From Diplosphaera chodatii (Eukaryota; Chlorophyta; Trebouxiophyceae; Prasiolales; Stichococcaceae): 64,000 nucleotides of DNA. The notes under the pieces were generated by a model. That model was not told the DNA's origin and made no database searches. It saw only the letters and a program-made list of their open reading frames with translations. Numbering within the stretch: position 1 is the first letter of the stretch; each line of letters starts with the position of its first letter. The DNA lies in contig JAALGY010000012.1 in the NCBI GenBank assembly GCA_032358165.1, positions 1,488,001 to 1,552,000 of the forward strand. Reading direction: 5' to 3'. The position numbers and the translations under genes were made by a program. Shown here in pieces: positions 37,201 to 47,632 of this stretch.

Positions 37201-38152
37201 CAAGTACTGACTGTATGCACCCACCGCCGTTGATGGCGGCGATCTGGGTAAAGATGTCCGGAGCGCCGCTGGCAAACGCCAGCAGCGTGACGCCCGCAAT
37301 GTCGGGCGGCAATTGCAGCCGCTCCGAGATGTACTGTAGAGAATGCAGAACATGTGCACTTCAACTATGAGCCCAGGCGGCACTGGCAGCACAGCTAGTG
37401 GCCACAGTCACAACACATGCTGCGCTGCAGCATGCGTGCTAAGTGCTGGCAGCAGATGTACATATGCAGAAGCAGGTTGCAACCATGCTGACCTGGACTG
37501 CAGGGCACAGGAACACCTCCGCGACGACGGACATTGCATAAAACAGCAGCAGCAGCCATACGACCAGGAACGCAGACACTGGCAGCCAGAGGCTGCCGGA
37601 CGCGCAGTAGAACAGCTGCAGGTAGGGGATGTACTGGTCGTCTGCACCGCACGCGTCCTTGTCCTTGACATAGCGGCACCTGTCAGCGCAAGCGGAGTGG
37701 TAATCATCCCACATGCAGCCAATGTCAAAGCTGTTGGCCTCAGCAGCAGCACGAACGATCGTGACAGGTGTTGCGTTTGTTCACTTGTCCTTGATGTCGG
37801 TGCGCCACACTTCGCAGCTCTCCGGCTGGCACAAGCCCGGGTGTTTGCTACAATCGAGCGGCGGGCCTCTGGACGGCGGTGGTGGCCGTGGCACCGAGCC
37901 CTTCAGTACCCTGATGGAATCAGCCAGAAGCTTTCCCACAGCTGCCTTCCGACCTCTGGGTGCTGGAGGCGGCGAGTGCAGCGCTGCAGCTGATTGCTGG
38001 CCGGTTTTGACGTGTGTAGCGCGGGCGTGTTTGCTGCTGGGACTGTCGTGCTGTGTGGGCTCTGCAGCGGCCCAGACTGCAAGCAGCAGGCAGCACGCCA
38101 ACATTGCTGCTGCTCTGGCTGGTCTGCTGATGCCATTCTGTGCTTCTGCCAT
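34285..38152 (-). CDS. cation/calcium exchanger of the CCX/NCLX group (Na+/Ca2+ exchanger superfamily)
   Basis: The protein is predicted to exchange Ca2+ for monovalent cations across an internal or plasma membrane. ATG at 38152-38150 opens a signal-anchor (AMLACCLLLAVWAAAE). Cys-rich lumenal segments follow (DCSKHPGLCQPESC, FDIGCMWDDYHSACADRCRY), a CCX hallmark, then the first helices (YLQLFYCASGSLWLPVSAFL, VVWLLLLFYAMSVVAEVFLC). Alpha repeat 1 reads LPPDIAGVTLLAFASGAPDI. More helices (VMGSGLFICCVSLAGVLFVK; TLALLWDGAFARYEAILLIL) lead to a long Ala/Ser/Pro-rich cytosolic loop (36550-35950), then ALAFVLSVAWLGTIADE and alpha repeat 2, VLGATVLAWGETLPDLVAML. The final exons give GQGTMAVAACFGGPVLNLLM and AAWLLLGAYLIFQFLFLAAD, stop 34287-34285. 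Eleven or more exons were joined in phase. Both alpha repeats depart from the family consensus at ion-site positions. Confidence 0.88.
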
Positions 38153-38818
38153 GCAGCAGGCACGTGGCGGTGAACTGCTGATGCAGTTGCTTCTGCGCCG
38201 CGGCCTTCGAGACTGTCTGTCGATACTTGACTGGCCTGCGGTGTGCGCAAACACCGCTAGGCTGTCGGTCTAAGTGACCAACCACGATCGAGGCTGCTGC
38301 CGACGCTGCACAGCGCCAGAACCATTGGAGTGCCCATGCTTAGTGGCCACCTGTTGTAGGTGTCAGTGCCGATGTCTCTTTCCGATCCCCGCAAGAACCA
38401 TCAGGCACACGCGATGTACTGTCAACGCACGAACTTCAACATTTGGATCTGAGTCATGCAATGATTGCGGATTCTGTACGAAGAGTTGTGGATCGAAGCA
38501 CAATGATCTCTGGTTGTGTACGCTGGCCCTGCTGACCGCGTTCCGGTATAGGAAATGTTAGCTGGTTTCAAATTGTAGTTTGCAAATGTACGCAAGGCCG
38601 CCGGGCGACAAACCTGCAGCGCCACACCAGAGGCCTTGGTCCAACCAACACTACAGAGTACACAGTACAGACGAACAGAGCAGCGAGTAGGGTTTAGCAG
38701 CTTGTCAGAATCTCTATGACCCTTGACGCCGTCGCTCAAGACTGGGGTTCCTGCAAGCAGAGGGTCCTCTGGGAGTGCAGTGCCGTGCCTCGGCCGTTCG
38801 AGGTCACCGCTCGTCAGG
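38153..38818. promoter_or_regulatory. intergenic region between divergent genes; telo-box upstream of RPL11
   Basis: This 666-bp interval separates the exchanger start (minus) and the RPL11 ATG (plus). TAGGGTTT, the reverse complement of the plant telo-box AAACCCTA, lies at 38688-38695, 124 bp before the ATG. Plant ribosomal-protein promoters commonly carry this element; its role here is inferred. A cag at 38814-38816 could end a 5' UTR intron. Confidence 0.5.
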
Positions 38819-39358
38819 ATGGTGGCCGAGAAGAAGGTCAGCAACCCTATGCGGGAGATCCGCGTGCAGAAGCTAATCCTCAACTGCTGCGTGGGCGAGT
38901 CGGGCGATAGGCTGCAGAAGGCTACGAAGGTGCTGGAGCAGCTGACGGGGCAGCAGCCGGTGTTTGGGCGGGCCCGCTACACTGTCCGCACCTTCTCCAT
39001 CCGCAGGAATGAGAAGATCTCCTGCTCAGTCACCGTGCGTGGCGAGAAGGCCATGCAGCTCCTGGAGGCCGGCCTGAAGGTGAAGGAGTACGAGCTGCTG
39101 CGCAAGAACTTCTCTGACGGCGGCAACTTCGGCTTCGGCATCAGCGAGCACATTGACCTGGGCATCAAGTACGATCCATCAACTGGCATTTACGGCATGG
39201 ACTTCTATGTGGTGCTTGATCGCCCGGGCTACAGGGTGTCCCGCCGGCGGCGTGCGCAGGCCCGCGTCGGCATCCAGCACCGCCTCACCAAGGATGACGC
39301 CATCAAGTGGTTCCAAACCAAGTTTGAGGGCGTGGTGCTGAACAAGGCGGCGTACTGA
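38819..39358 (+). CDS. RPL11: 60S ribosomal protein L11 (uL5)
   Basis: RPL11 sits in the central protuberance of the large cytosolic ribosomal subunit next to 5S rRNA. The intron-free 179-residue frame starts [20 protein letters not shown], chosen because this matches the universal eukaryotic start; an upstream open extension has no such match. Conserved blocks are [100 protein letters not shown] and [20 protein letters not shown]. Length is normal. It is the most conserved gene in the window and useful for placing the organism. Confidence 0.98.
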   Translation: MVAEKKVSNPMREIRVQKLILNCCVGESGDRLQKATKVLEQLTGQQPVFGRARYTVRTFSIRRNEKISCSVTVRGEKAMQLLEAGLKVKEYELLRKNFSDGGNFGFGISEHIDLGIKYDPSTGIYGMDFYVVLDRPGYRVSRRRRAQARVGIQHRLTKDDAIKWFQTKFEGVVLNKAAY

Positions 39359-40052
39359 GCTGGGACATCGGCACATGGTCTTGTGGCTTGGCCTGGCTTG
39401 GCTTCATGTAATCAGTAGGGCGTGTAAACGTCACACACAAACACCTACCGGAGTACTATTTCCCAGACCGGAAGCACGACGGCATGGTTGCCAACCCTTC
39501 TCACCGATTCTGGCATGATCATATGCACCGGGTTAGAGATGATGAACGTGGTCATGGGGTGACGTCGCACCTTCCAATGGCCTTCGCAGATCCGCTAGGT
39601 GGCTACTGTGAACCCCGCGATGCTGAGAAGTCGCTGCATTCTGCTAGTCGCGTGCAACAGAACTACTGCGGACAAAGCTAGATCAACCTGCCAGATCAAT
39701 CAGCCCTCGCAACTGCTGCAGTTTGCGCATCAACTTCGCACTGCACATAAGCACCAGGTGAGGTGCAGCGTGTCGACGCTCAGCGATCGGCCACAAAGTA
39801 TCTCGCAGCTAATGTATCAATCTCGAACGGGTCTGCAGTGGCGATAGCAGCACCATTTGCATGGGCATGCATGCATGCTCCTCTTGATCGTGTCGACGTG
39901 CTGGACCATGCATGTTCCCTGTTTCTTGCTGTCGGCCCTGTACAATGTCAGTGTTGTGAAATTCGCCAGTCTTAGGATGAACGAGACTCACTGACGAGCT
40001 CGATGCACCTTCATCCACGTTTGCCTGCGATGCAGACTCAACCCAGGCAACC
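39359..40052. other. intergenic space
   Basis: 3' UTR of RPL11 (poly(A) signal at 39407) and promoter of the first SnoaL-like gene. Just after the RPL11 stop, tggcttggcc-type words repeat loosely (39382-39405). No coding exon was recognised. Confidence 0.4.
39407..39411 (+). promoter_or_regulatory. candidate poly(A) signal TGTAA of RPL11
   Basis: TGTAA, the usual green-algal polyadenylation pentamer, lies 49 bp beyond the RPL11 stop codon. Confidence 0.5.
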
Positions 40053-42085
40053 ATGGTGCTGAAGACAGACTACGAGAAGAAGCTCTTGGAGGCGTCCAAG
40101 ACCTTTGATAGTGCAATCAGCAACAAGGACGTCTCGCCGCTGTCAGACCTGCTGGCCAAGGATGCCATTCTGCACCATGGTGGGTGTCGCAGATCCATCG
40201 AACTGGACCGTCTGCTGGCTGCGGCCGTCGTCTGCCGTGTGCAACCTTGCGCCACTGACCACGTTCAAGCTTGTGCATAGCCTTGTTTCGTTTTCAAACA
40301 TCTTCTCAACGCTGAGATGCGTGCATCTGCAGATGGCATCACCAGGGGCGACGACATCACCGGCAGCGACAACATCCTGAGCTATCTACAGAGCTACCCC
40401 AAGCAGTACGAGTACGAGTCCCACGAGGTCATCGCAGGCGCCGTGGACGAGCAGAACAAGTCTGCGTTCAGCTTCTTCCTGGACCAGGTAGGTGCCCAAC
40501 ATGCGAAGCACAGCATCTTATTGCCATGCAGCTTTGCAGGGTTTGCACTTTTGCAGCAGGGTCAGGGTCGAGGTCGTTTTTGCATCGTCTGTCCTCGGGT
40601 TTGCACTTTTGCAGCAGGGTAGAGGTTGTTTCTGCATCGTCTGTCCTTCTGAGTGACTCAGCCTCCGAGTCCAGTGACTGCTGTCTGCAGGGTGTGAAGC
40701 CGTCTGGGTCGGACACGCCAGCCACCGACACAGTTGGTGAGCACTTGCAAGCTTCTAGCCGGACATAACACAGGCCCTTGTCTCCACGCGCGGTGTGCAC
40801 ACCATATCCATTCCGACGTTAGTCCTTACGTTGACATACGTTTGTGTACTGTTTGACAGGCATCTGGCACCATGTGTTCGACAGCAGCGACAAGATCAAG
40901 GAGATCTGGTTCCTGCGTCAGCTGTCGAATGACGAGCTGGAGAAGAAGGTAGGCACGTCAACAGCAGTACTTCAAGCCACCCTGCAACCTGCATCGCTGG
41001 CATGTCCAGCAAGACGTGAAATACTCTACTTGCACTGGTGTGTTGCAGATGAAGGAGAAGCCATCCCAGAAGAGCTATGACTGGTCCAAGTTCAAGGGTT
41101 CCAGCGAGGACCCATCTGAGGAGCGCTCCAAGCAGCATGACAAGGTGCACAGTTGCAGACAACAACCCTGCACCACTTTGCTGTGCTGCCTTCAAGAGCA
41201 TACTTTGTGCACAGCGCTTACTCAGGGCGTTTCATGCTGATGGCTTAGCATTCCCACCTCGCTTGCCAGGCTGCAAACACCTTCAACGACATCTGGCGCA
41301 CTGGAGACCCCTCGTCTGCCAAGGACATCATGACGGACGATGTCACCATCGTGAACATCTGCCTGCACGGCTGTTCTGATTCGCACTTGTGCAGTGGGCA
41401 GCAGCACTGTGCTGTTGCCTCCGCAATTGATCCACTGTTCTTGTCGGTGTCTGCAGTATGACCCAGTGCTGGGCCACGAGACCAAGGGCCGCAGCGAGTT
41501 TGAGAACATGATCAATGGTTTCAGCAAGGTGTGGGCTGTCCTTGGAAGTCATGATGCTGTCATACTGAACATACCGTATTGAGTGTTAAGTTGAATTCCG
41601 TGTATGAGTGCTGTTGCATTGCTGCTGCAGAGCTGGCAGACGAAGAAGAACGAGTCGTCGGTCGCAGTCAGCGCGGGTGACAAGGCGTTCATCTGGTGCG
41701 GCAACCTGCCTGCCTGCTGTTATCGCAGAGCTGCTCCCTTTGGTCCTGCTGGTATGGCCTCACAAGATCGTCACCACCAAGTGGCGCCATCCTGCTGAAC
41801 TTTGCTGTGCAGGTGGCTGAACTCTGGCTCCTCCAAGGACAGCGGCGAGGACGACACCCTGTACGGCCTGAACATGCTGGTGTTCAACGATGAGGTATGC
41901 CTGCGCATTGCACACTGTATGCGGCGGTATCAGAGTAAGTAATATTTTCTGAGATTCCAGTTGATACAAGCACCTAAACCTGGCTTGCGCAGGGCAAGAT
42001 CACTGATGCCATCAGCTTCCGCCAGCCCACCAAGGGCGAGAGCCAGAAGATGCTGAAGGACCCGGTGAAGAAGTCGGGCGCTTAG
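40053..42085 (+). CDS. protein with two SnoaL/NTF2-like domains (tandem copy A)
   Basis: The SnoaL-like fold is a small cone-shaped alpha+beta barrel found in enzymes and binding proteins; it does not by itself reveal the substrate. ATG at 40053, stop 42083-42085. The first domain runs KLLEASKTFDSAISNKDVSP, LSDLLAKDAILHHDGITRGD, SYLQSYPKQYEYESHEVIAG, SAFSFFLDQ, GIWHHVFDSSDKIKEIWFLR. A Lys/Ser/Glu-rich hinge follows (EKPSQKSYDWSKFKGSSEDP). The second domain runs AANTFNDIWRTGDPSSAKDI, YDPVLGHETKGRSEFENMIN, NESSVAVSAGDKAFIWW, YGLNMLVFNDEGKITDAISF. Both halves begin with the helix and [D]xGD/K pattern typical of the fold. No signal peptide or membrane segment is visible. Exon order and junction phases match the downstream paralogue. 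A 58-bp tandem repeat sits in one intron. Confidence 0.8.
40539..40648 (+). repeat. 58-bp tandem duplication in an intron of SnoaL gene A
   Basis: Two diverged copies begin with gggtttgcacttttgcagca at 40539 and 40597 and continue with similar sequence through gcatcgtctgtcct. Each copy carries a tttgcag acceptor-like site, so alternative 3' splice sites are possible. Confidence 0.8.
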
Positions 42086-42925
42086 GCGTCTGGCCGCTGG
42101 TGATGTTGCGCTGTTTTTGTCACGATATCACATACATCGAAGCTCAGGAGAGGGATGTGCTGCAGTTGATTCACTGCATGCATTTGGTAATGTGCCGTGC
42201 CCTGGTTACCCTGCCCTGCACCTTTATTGCCATTTGATTGTAATATGGAGCGATACTGGTTGTTGGCCCCACAACAATACCACAGCTAGCTTACACACAT
42301 TCTAGCGCTAGAATGTGTGTAAAGATCCTCGAATGCCATCTGCTCTTGTGGGCTGGGCATTGCCGGTTGCATCTTCCGTCTGCTGCCGCCTTCGCCAATA
42401 CCGGCGGTGATATGGTGCCACGGGCTAGCTGCTGTCTGACTTCGGTGTCCGTTAAGCCTCCACTTCGATCATGCAATGCTGACGCTGTCTCCGACATCAA
42501 CATCCGACATCAATATCACATGTACGCTTGCATAGTGTTCGATGTTGCGGTGTATCATACCTCAGTTGCGACGTGGCGTCCAGCACTGCAGTGCTCCAGC
42601 TTTCAGCCTCCAGTGTCCTGCGGCGGCGGGATCGCACCAGTGGCTGAAGATGGCTGCAACATCATCGACGGTGCGTGCAGATTGCCGCAGCATCCGGCCT
42701 GCCGGTCATCCTGTTGTAGATCTGCTTGTCTGGAAGGACAAGGCCACAATATGTAAGCGAGACCTGTCATACCAGCTGTCTAGTTTGGCGGCCGGAACTG
42801 CTCATGAAGATCATGGAATGCACGTGCCAAGTGCTCTAACGCTGGATTCTTGCATACAAACAGTCAAACATACCGAGGGCATGAGGTTGGGCGGGTAGCT
42901 GTTGCAGGCCATCATTTGCAGTGCC
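42086..42925. other. spacer between the two SnoaL paralogues
   Basis: About 840 bp with the 3' UTR of copy A and the promoter of copy B. The prominent element is the palindrome at 42291-42322. No exon was recognised. Confidence 0.4.
42291..42322. repeat. 32-bp perfect palindrome with no spacer
   Basis: The left arm ttacacacattctagc (42291-42306) is followed directly by its exact reverse complement (42307-42322). The pairing fails at the next base on each side. Each strand reads TGTAA at the 3' edge of its arm, so the element presents the algal poly(A) pentamer in both directions, 233 bp beyond the stop of copy A. Confidence 0.9.
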
Positions 42926-45091
42926 ATGCAGCAGTATGCCAATACATCAGAAGTGTCACGCCAGTCACCACTGTTGCGTTTGGCGCAGCAGGGTGCAGGC
43001 TCGGCCTCAGGCCTGCAGGCGGAGCTGTTGGAGTCAACCTTGGCGCTGGATGCCGCTGTTCGTAAGCAGGACACCTCGCAAATTGCGGCACTGCTATCAG
43101 ATGATGTGGTGATTCACCCTGGTGAGCCATTTCCTGCCGGCACCTCCTGCACTGCCTTACCCTACACGAGTTGCGCTGTCATACGCAAACAGCACATGAC
43201 CCTGTGTAGCACGTTGTGGAACATAGATCAGCGCAGATGCCTGTGGATGGCAGGCTCTGCTTATGACAGCAACGCACCAGTCCCTGCAACGACCAGCCAT
43301 TGCACGGACAATGATGGTTCTGTGCCGCAGATGGCATTACAATGGGAGAGGATGTGAAGGGCAGGGACGCTGCGGTGCGGTGGTTCGCATCGTACTTCGA
43401 CCGCTATGAGGTTGCGTCGCATGACGCTGTCGCCGCCGCTGCTGACGAGGGCACTCGCAGCTCGTTCTCGTTCTACGTGGATCAGGTGCCGCTACTCAGG
43501 CTGTCCATCATGCTGCCAGAGATCAACTCTCGAGTGTCTGAAGTTAGGTCTGCAACTGTCATACCACATGTCATATCAGTGGTCCGCCGTCACCCTTGAC
43601 ACTGCTATGAAGACCCATGCATAGTAGGGCGTGAAGCGCAAGGCTGGCAATGCTGCTGGCAGCAGCTCCGCCCAAGGCGATGTGACAGTTGGCATGTGGC
43701 ACCACCTCTTCGGTGATGACTCCAAGATCTCAGGTTGGTACTGTGTACCAACTGCACACATGGTGAACACTTGAACTTGACCGCCCAGACTGTTGCAGTA
43801 TGAGAGTTGTGCAAGCGAGACGGCTGCCTGTCCTGTATGTGCAGGCATGTACTTCCTGCGGACGCTGAGCCACGACGAGATGGAGCGCAAGGTGACACCT
43901 TGGAGAGGTGCTGCTGTCAATGCAAGACCCACACCGAGATAGAGCAGCGTGTGGCAGCAAGCGCGGGTGTTCGCAGCAACAGTGTCTGTACACCGATGCA
44001 TGCTCCTTGTTGCAGCTCAAGGGGGACCTCGATGAGGAGGTGAAGTTCGACCCGCTGAAGTACAAGACCCCGGCGCTGGCCCCATCGCCAGAGAACCAGA
44101 CGCGCCACAGGGCAGCTGCCCTGGAGTTCGACAACATGTGGCGCACCGGCGACCCTGCGGCTGCGCAGCAGATCCTGGCCGAAGACGTCAGCATTGTGAG
44201 TCGGCCGCCACCCCTGGTCGTCTGGTCACCCCCTCCGTGTCAGGATCATAATCCATCTGTGGCACTGATGTGTCTCAACGCCTTTCAGCAAACCAAGTGC
44301 ACTCAAATGCATGGCACATGGCCACCTGATGTATCCCGAAAACTGCAAGATGCCAGCAGCACTCTGATGCGCCTGCCGTTATCTGTGCAGTATGACCCTG
44401 TGCTGGGACACGAGAAGCATGGCCGCAAAAACTTTGGGGAGATGATACAGAAGTTTTCCAAGGTAGTGTTTTCATGCACACATTCGTGCCTCGACGAGCC
44501 GGATATCTGGCCTGCTTGTTATGTCTCAGCTGTGCAGCAGTCGAGGATGATGATGGAGCTCCACCACTGACTGTCATCTGCAGGAGTGGACCGTCAAGGC
44601 GCAAGAGTCTCACATTGCAGCAACACCTGATGACAAGGCCTTCGTGTGGTGTGTATTGTAGTGACCCACTCAGCACTGCACATGTGACAGTGATGTGAAT
44701 CGTGTGCGCAGAAAAGCTACAACAGCAGAGTGCAGTGCTCACGACAAGTGTGACTGTTGCAGGTGGCGCAGCACGGGCGAGACAGCAGATGGTGCTCAGG
44801 ATACCCTGTGCGTTCCGCCTCATCCGATCTTCCCGAGCCACAGCAAACTGCTGTTGGGCGTATCCTTGTCATGCACTCTTGCCCTCTGTGTGGCGGCTGT
44901 GTGGCCAGCCTATGCCTTGCACTCGTTCAAGTAGCCTGTTGTATCAGCATCATATCTTCCTTCTGAGCAGGTACGGCATGAACATGCTGGTGTGGGGCGC
45001 TGACGACCACGTGCACGACATCATTGGCTTCCGGCAGCTGACCAAGCCCGAGAGCGAAAGCCTGGTCAAGCCCAGCCGCCAGCGCGACTGA
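42926..45091 (+). CDS. protein with two SnoaL/NTF2-like domains (tandem copy B)
   Basis: Paralogue of the gene at 40053. ATG at 42926 (MQQYANTSEVSRQSPLLRLA), stop 45089-45091. The N-terminus is longer than in copy A. First domain: LLESTLALDAAVRKQDTSQI, AALLSDDVVIHPDGITMGED, RWFASYFDRYEVASHDAVAA, SSFSFYVDQ, GMWHHLFGDDSKIS, MYFLRTLSHDEMERK. Second domain: RAAALEFDNMWRTGDPAAAQ, YDPVLGHEKHGRKNFGEMIQ, ESHIAATPDDKAFVWW, YGMNMLVWGADDHVHDIIGF. The shared words DGIT.G, WHH.F, FLR.LS.DE, WRTGDP, YDPVLGHE.KGR-like, DKAF.WW and FRQ.TK.ES show common descent, and the introns fall at the same places, for example immediately before YDPVLGHE and inside the WW pair. Function is unknown. Confidence 0.8.
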
Positions 45092-45389
45092 GCTTGCAAG
45101 GACGTGCTGTTCCCTGGAGCCCGGAGCAGGAGCAGGAGCAGGTGCAATGTCATTACGAGCAGCAGCAGCTGGTGGTGTGTAGTCTAGACTGTGGTATGAA
45201 GGCTTCTTCTACCCAGAACAAGGGGTGGTCAGCAACAACTACAGTCTTACAGTGTCAAGTCAGCGTGCAGTTGAAGGCTTTGTCGGCTTGTGCTCGCAAA
45301 GCTGATGTTGCTGTTCCACCCATGCGCTGCTCATTGCCAGCTCCATCCCTGGCATGCGAGCATTGCGTACGACCCTTTGCAACACAATC

Positions 45390-45611
45390 CTAATACCGTG
45401 ACGCCATCTTCTCCTTCTCCTTGTAGTTCTCGGCATACCAGACAATTGCAGCGATCGGTCCCACGCACCAGAACGCCATGTTCGGCCCTTTCTCGGTGAC
45501 GTGCCTCATGACCTTGCTGGGGAAGTCCTTGACGAGGCCGTTCAGGACGGTGACCTCAAAGGGCGACACGGTGTACACCACCTCCCGCAGGCGCACCGGC
45601 ACCCTGCCCAT
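45390..45611 (-). CDS. QCR8: cytochrome b-c1 complex subunit 8 (QCR8, ubiquinone-binding protein)
   Basis: QCR8 is a small single-pass subunit of mitochondrial respiratory complex III, near cytochrome b. The single-exon frame of 73 residues starts MGRVPVRLREVVYTVSPFEV, matching the plant start MGKTPVRMKAVVYALSPF, and continues VLNGLVKDFPSKVMRHVTEK, then one membrane segment MAFWCVGPIAAIVWYAENY and a basic tail KEKEKMASRY. The plant protein is about the same length. ATG at 45611-45609; TAG at 45392-45390. It is tail-to-tail with SnoaL copy B. Confidence 0.9.
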   Translation of the reverse strand: MGRVPVRLREVVYTVSPFEVTVLNGLVKDFPSKVMRHVTEKGPNMAFWCVGPIAAIVWYAENYKEKEKMASRY

Positions 45612-46017
45612 CCTTGCTGGTCGTCAAGGTACCGCGGCCCCAGCCACGCACTCTCGGCTTCAGCAGGTCCGGCGACAAACAGGTGCCCGCCCGCCGGCCG
45701 GTGCCACGGCAAGTAGCACTGCTGCACGCTGTGACAGTCGCCGCAGACCTTGACACAGAACAGAGCAGTGATCCTGGTTTCCTGGAGCACGGAGGTTTTG
45801 CGCTAGGGCTGGTAAACCCTGACTTGGCGGGAGTCTGGCGGCAAGCCAGGAACACCACACCCAGTGGAATGCGAGATTTCAGAGGTTCAGAGACGAGGGC
45901 TGCAATCTGGTTGCTGAGATTGGAGAGCGAAATGCCTGCATAAACAAAGTGCTGTAATATCATGTTCCCAACCTTGTAGCACCAACTCCTGCTGTGCCAC
46001 TTGCGCCTGCTGGACCA
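45612..46017. other. intergenic space
   Basis: Promoter side of QCR8 and 3' flank of SAE1, both minus strand. Open frames here show no family resemblance, so none is called. Confidence 0.35.
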
Positions 46018-47632
46018 TCATGGAGCCTGCGGCTGTGTGCACTCTATCTGCCCGACGCCAGATGACAAATTGTAGAATAGCCAATTGTTCACTGGCGCGC
46101 CCTTGTGGGAGATGGCCTTTAGGACCTCGTTGGCCAGCAGTCCTCCCATGATGGCATTCACTGCTGGCAAGTCCCGCTCGCTGAGTGCAAATGCTGCTGC
46201 TGCCTGCACGGTCCTGTCTGCATCCGTGCCAGCAGCTGCTGCGGTCTCTCTGGCGGTCTGCTCTAGCGCTGCTGCGTCCTGCTGCTGTGGCAGCTGCTGC
46301 TGGTGGGCTGCCTCGTACGCTGCAATCACTGCAGGAGGGGAGCGACCAGCATCAGTGCAGCCGCAATGTCAGCATACCACCAGCACGCATGGCACGCAAT
46401 GAGCAAGTAGTAGTGGCATTGCGCATGCAGTCAGCACCTGCTTGCTGCTGCCCTACCTCGCAAGCCATAGTACAGCTCGTGCGTGCGCTTGGGGCGCAGG
46501 CCGCCCCAGGGTGCCTGCAGCGCCTCCGCCATGCTGCAGAACTGCGCCGTCAGCTGCCCCGCCTTGGGCTTGCCATCCTGCTTCTCCTGCAGCCAGCAGA
46601 GCCAGCTGCGGCTGTGGGACACGCGATGGGACATGCGACAGTATTCCACGATGCAATACGGCCAACTTTTGCTGGCATGAAATAGTGAATACCATGTATA
46701 CGCTGATGCAGACGCAGAACACGCACCGTCGACGCAAAGCTGTGGGTCTGCAAGTCAACGAAGAAGAAGCTGCAAGCGCCACGGCTCGCTGCGCCGAAGA
46801 AAGCGACGTTGTGCTGCCGGCACGCCTCGTCCCACCGCTGCAACAGCGCCAGTGAGGGACTGACCAGCAGCACCACATCGTAGCTGGCCACGCTGCTGGC
46901 AGCACCTGCTGACGCAGGCGACCCTGCAACACCCAGGAGGTTGGCTGAGCTGCCAAAGGAAGGGCTGACATCGCACGAATGTGCTCCATGTTGATGCAGC
47001 TGGATTGGCCTTGCGCCCTAGAACTCACCTGCCACCAACGCCACCTTCACCAGGGGGTTCATCTCCTGCAGCGCCGCAACGCTGACCTCAGCAACCCTGC
47101 GCGGCAGCATTCCCTGCATGAAGGGGGTTGTCTGATATGCAGGGCGAGGCTGAAGCGGCACTGCCGCCGCACTTCCACCTCCTGTGACCTACGTCTGATC
47201 GGCCGGGGGGTCTGCTGGCAGCAGGAAGCTGGTGCCTGGCGCGCTGCCGACTGGGGTGTCATCCATGATGGCCAGCAGCCCCGCACCCGCCAGCACCACA
47301 TTCTTCGCGACCTGCACCTCATTGGCCTCGATCCGCTGCCGATGGGTGATGTGCTTGACGCAGCTCATGAGACGATAGCAAGCATGGGAGCAGCTGTGCG
47401 CACCTCAGCAACCAGGCCGCCGCTTCCAGCAATCAGTACTTTGGCTGCATTCAGCCTGCATTTGGTGACCTGCCATCAGCATGGTGCATGGGATGGTTGC
47501 AGTCCAGTGGCAACCGTCTGCAACACTATACTTTACGGGGTTGTGCTGTGTTCACCGCTGCTGTGTGTCCACGCCCCATACACGGATCTGCCGGTCGTAC
47601 ACTGCCGCTTCTGCCTTGGTGAGCGCCGCCAT
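46018..47632 (-). CDS. SAE1: SUMO-activating enzyme subunit 1 (SAE1/AOS1)
   Basis: AOS1/SAE1 pairs with UBA2/SAE2 to adenylate SUMO in the nucleus. ATG at 47632-47630: MAALTKAEAAVYDRQIRVWG is the canonical E1 start. The nucleotide loop reads AAKVLIAGSGGLVAEVAKNV then VLAGAGLLAIMDD. Later exons give GTSFLLPAD, MLPRRVAEVSVAALQEMNPL, SYDVVLLVSPSLALLQRWDE, HNVAFFGAASRGACSFFFVD, an acidic/basic stretch around QDGKPKAGQLTAQFCSMAEA, RPKRTHELYYGLR, and the last exon LPAVNAIMGGLLANEVLKAI ... NNWLFYNLSSGVGQIECTQP, stop 46020-46018. As expected for this subunit there is no catalytic cysteine domain. The Gln/Ala-rich insertion before DLPAVNAIMGG is longer than usual. The gene is divergent from YJU2. Confidence 0.93.

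Noticed and set aside
41690..41820. A GC-AG intron in SnoaL copy A after the FIW codons
   Set aside because: Moving the junction two bases gives a normal GT donor and the same WW residue pair seen in copy B.
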